A DNA stretch of 6,586 bases from DASULK01 sp036278255 (GTDB lineage: Bacteria > Actinomycetota > Actinomycetes > Mycobacteriales > Micromonosporaceae), in the NCBI GenBank assembly GCA_036278255.1, contig DASULK010000191.1, positions 1 through 6,586 of the forward strand, written 5' to 3'. Of this stretch, positions 5,684-6,586 are shown one piece after another; position 1 is the first letter of the stretch; each line of letters opens with the position of its first letter. Under the pieces are notes generated by a model, which saw nothing but the letters and a program-made list of their open reading frames with translations, was not told where the DNA came from and ran no database searches. The translations under genes and the position numbers were made by a program.

Positions 5684-6379
5684 GTGTCCGATTCCGCGGA
5701 ACCTTCCCCTCTCGCCGGCGCTACCACGTCCGGCGCTCCGAACTGCGCAGCCCTCATCGACCTGCTCGGGCTGGTCGCGTACGGCCAACTGCTGGCCTTC
5801 GACCGCATGGCAGCCGATGCCCGGCTCGCCCCTGACCTGCGTCGCCGCGCCGTACTGAGCGAGATGTCCGCGACGAAGATCACCAACTACCGGCGGCTCG
5901 CCGGCCGGTTGACCGACCTGGGGGTGGAGCCGGCCGAGGCGATGGGCCCCTACCAGGCGGCCCTGCAGGCGTACCACGACTCGACCGAACCGAAGGAGTG
6001 GCTGGAGGCACTGACCAAGGCGTACGTCGGCGACGCCATCGCCGACGACTTCTTCCGCGAGATCGCCGCGTTGCTTGACGTGTCGGACCGCCTCCTGGTT
6101 CTCGATGTCCTGCACAACCCGCGTTACGACGAGTTCGCCGCGGCGGAGATCCGCTCGGCGATCGCAACGGACCCGAGGGTGGCGCACCGGCTGTCGATGT
6201 GGGCGCGGCGCCTGGTCGGGGAGGGACTGTCGCAGGCGAGCCGGGTGGCCGCGGATCGCCCCGCGCTGGGGCTGCTGATCGTGGAGCGGACCGGAGACCA
6301 GGATGCGGTGCCGGCGCTGTTCAAGCGGTTGACCGCGGCCCACACCGACCGGATGTCGACGGTGGGGCTCAACAACTGA
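5684..6379 (+). CDS. Ferritin-like fold protein of the MiaE_2 (tRNA hydroxylase-like) family
   Basis: 231 aa, all-helical pattern, soluble, no signal peptide. Family-typical stretches: ALIDLLGLVAYGQLLAFDRM (23-42), LGVEPAEAM (79-87), DSTEPKEWLEALTKAYVGD (99-117), the helix DDFFREIA (121-128), DPRVAHRLSMWARRLVGEGLSQ (163-184), and an end with TAAHTDRMSTVGL. Known: MiaE_2 proteins are distant relatives of the diiron tRNA hydroxylase MiaE; their actinobacterial role is not established. From memory, homologues read E-x-x-H in helix 2 and Glu in helix 1. Here those places appear to be KITN (65-68) and Gln35, so a working diiron centre is doubtful. The GTG start is set by the -10 box directly upstream; no ribosome site is visible. 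It is divergent from the RNA helicase, a pairing I recall from other actinobacteria. Confidence 0.88.
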   Translation: MSDSAEPSPLAGATTSGAPNCAALIDLLGLVAYGQLLAFDRMAADARLAPDLRRRAVLSEMSATKITNYRRLAGRLTDLGVEPAEAMGPYQAALQAYHDSTEPKEWLEALTKAYVGDAIADDFFREIAALLDVSDRLLVLDVLHNPRYDEFAAAEIRSAIATDPRVAHRLSMWARRLVGEGLSQASRVAADRPALGLLIVERTGDQDAVPALFKRLTAAHTDRMSTVGLNN

Positions 6380-6405
6380 GGCTGCGCACGTGGTATCGGT
6401 CACGC

Positions 6406-6438
6406 CGATCACGGAGCTTTCCCTCGATCACGGAGCTT
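6406..6438 (+). repeat. Direct repeat, two 19-bp-period copies
   Basis: CGATCACGGAGCTT occurs identically at 6406-6419 and 6425-6438, with period 19. The next segment (from 6444) looks like a degraded third copy (CAATCAAGGAATT) and forms the left arm of the hairpin that follows. It begins 27 bp after the ferritin-like stop codon. Confidence 0.75.
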
Positions 6439-6445
6439 CGCGTCA

Positions 6446-6499
6446 ATCAAGGAATTGTTGTCGTGGATTGGGGTCGTTCCGCTACAACAAGTCCTTGAT
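6446..6499 (+). terminator. 22-bp hairpin downstream of the ferritin-like gene (terminator or dispersed palindrome)
   Basis: Arms 6446-6467 and 6478-6499 pair at 22 positions with two mismatches (6454/6491, 6462/6483) and one G-T position (6464/6481), around a 10-nt loop. The arms begin ATCAAGGAATT and end AAGTCCTTGAT. It starts 67 nt after the stop codon and is not followed by a U-run but by GC-rich repeats, so either factor-independent stopping without a U tail or a repeat-family palindrome is possible. Confidence 0.5.
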
Positions 6500-6586
6500 C
6501 GGCGGGGTTGACCGTGATCGGACGGGGTTGGTCGTGAACGGCGGGGCTGCCCTTGATCGGTGGGGCGTTGGTCGTGCAGGGGCCGC
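6496..6586 (+). repeat. Degenerate tandem repeat, unit 19-21 bp, continuing past the window
   Basis: Successive units start at 6496, 6515, 6535 and 6554, with a partial fifth at 6575. An approximate consensus is TGATCGGCGGGGTTGGTCG. Units vary by substitutions and 1-2 bp length changes. No credible reading frame with coding character crosses the array. With the 6406-6438 copies it fills the 207 bp after the ferritin-like gene, in which I see no gene. Confidence 0.7.

Noticed and set aside
5531..6412. 293-codon minus-strand frame covering the ferritin-like gene
   Set aside because: It is an antisense shadow of the MiaE_2-like gene and runs through the promoter region and the first repeat copy.
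6406..6586. Possible CRISPR array
   Set aside because: Units of 19-21 bp are head-to-tail and degenerate, with no unique spacers of regular length and no cas gene.

Overview
The DNA is GC-rich, uses GTG starts freely, and has strongly G/C-biased third codon positions, so a high-GC actinomycete is very likely. A RecQ-type helicase fused to a phosphoribosyltransferase-like domain, a DEAD-box RNA helicase divergent from a MiaE_2/ferritin-like gene, and an intergenic array of degenerate GATC-containing ~19-bp repeats suggest Micromonosporaceae (Micromonospora/Salinispora-like). The family-level placement is recalled knowledge plus inference; the phylum-level placement is firm. No CRISPR array, transposase, phage gene, rRNA or tRNA was seen.

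Layout. (1) Positions 1-1347, + strand: the 3' 448 codons of a RecQ-family DNA helicase that has lost the usual HRDC end and carries a PRTase-like domain. (2) 1348-1382: a 35-bp convergent junction with a perfect GC hairpin. (3) 1383-3514, - strand: a two-gene operon. The upstream gene is a NAPE-PLD-like metallo-beta-lactamase-fold hydrolase with a complete set of metal ligands. The downstream gene is a Methyltransf_32-type SAM methyltransferase. They overlap by 22 bp, or by a TGATG stop/start if the internal ATG is used. (4) 3515-3743: the short leader and candidate promoter of that operon, then a large interrupted hairpin that probably ends transcription of the next gene. (5) 3744-5399, - strand: a DEAD-box RNA helicase (RhlE-like) with a long Arg-rich tail. 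(6) 5400-5683: a divergent control region with two candidate helicase promoters, a strong dyad, and a -10 box placed exactly for a leaderless + strand transcript. (7) 5684-6379, + strand: a MiaE_2-like ferritin-fold protein in which several expected metal ligands look substituted. (8) 6380-6586: no gene; a tandem degenerate repeat array surrounding a 22-bp hairpin and running off the window.

Most of this is ordinary chromosomal housekeeping and maintenance DNA (DNA and RNA helicases, a methyltransferase, a hydrolase), and I see no defence island or biosynthetic cluster. The least explained items are the PRTase domain on RecQ, the apparent ligand loss in the ferritin-like protein, and the structured repeats at 3635-3694 and 6406-6586. 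The RNA helicase beside the MiaE-like gene resembles an arrangement I recall from other actinobacteria (rhlE/Rv3211 beside Rv3210c in M. tuberculosis) and hints at a shared RNA-related role, but nothing in the sequence proves it.
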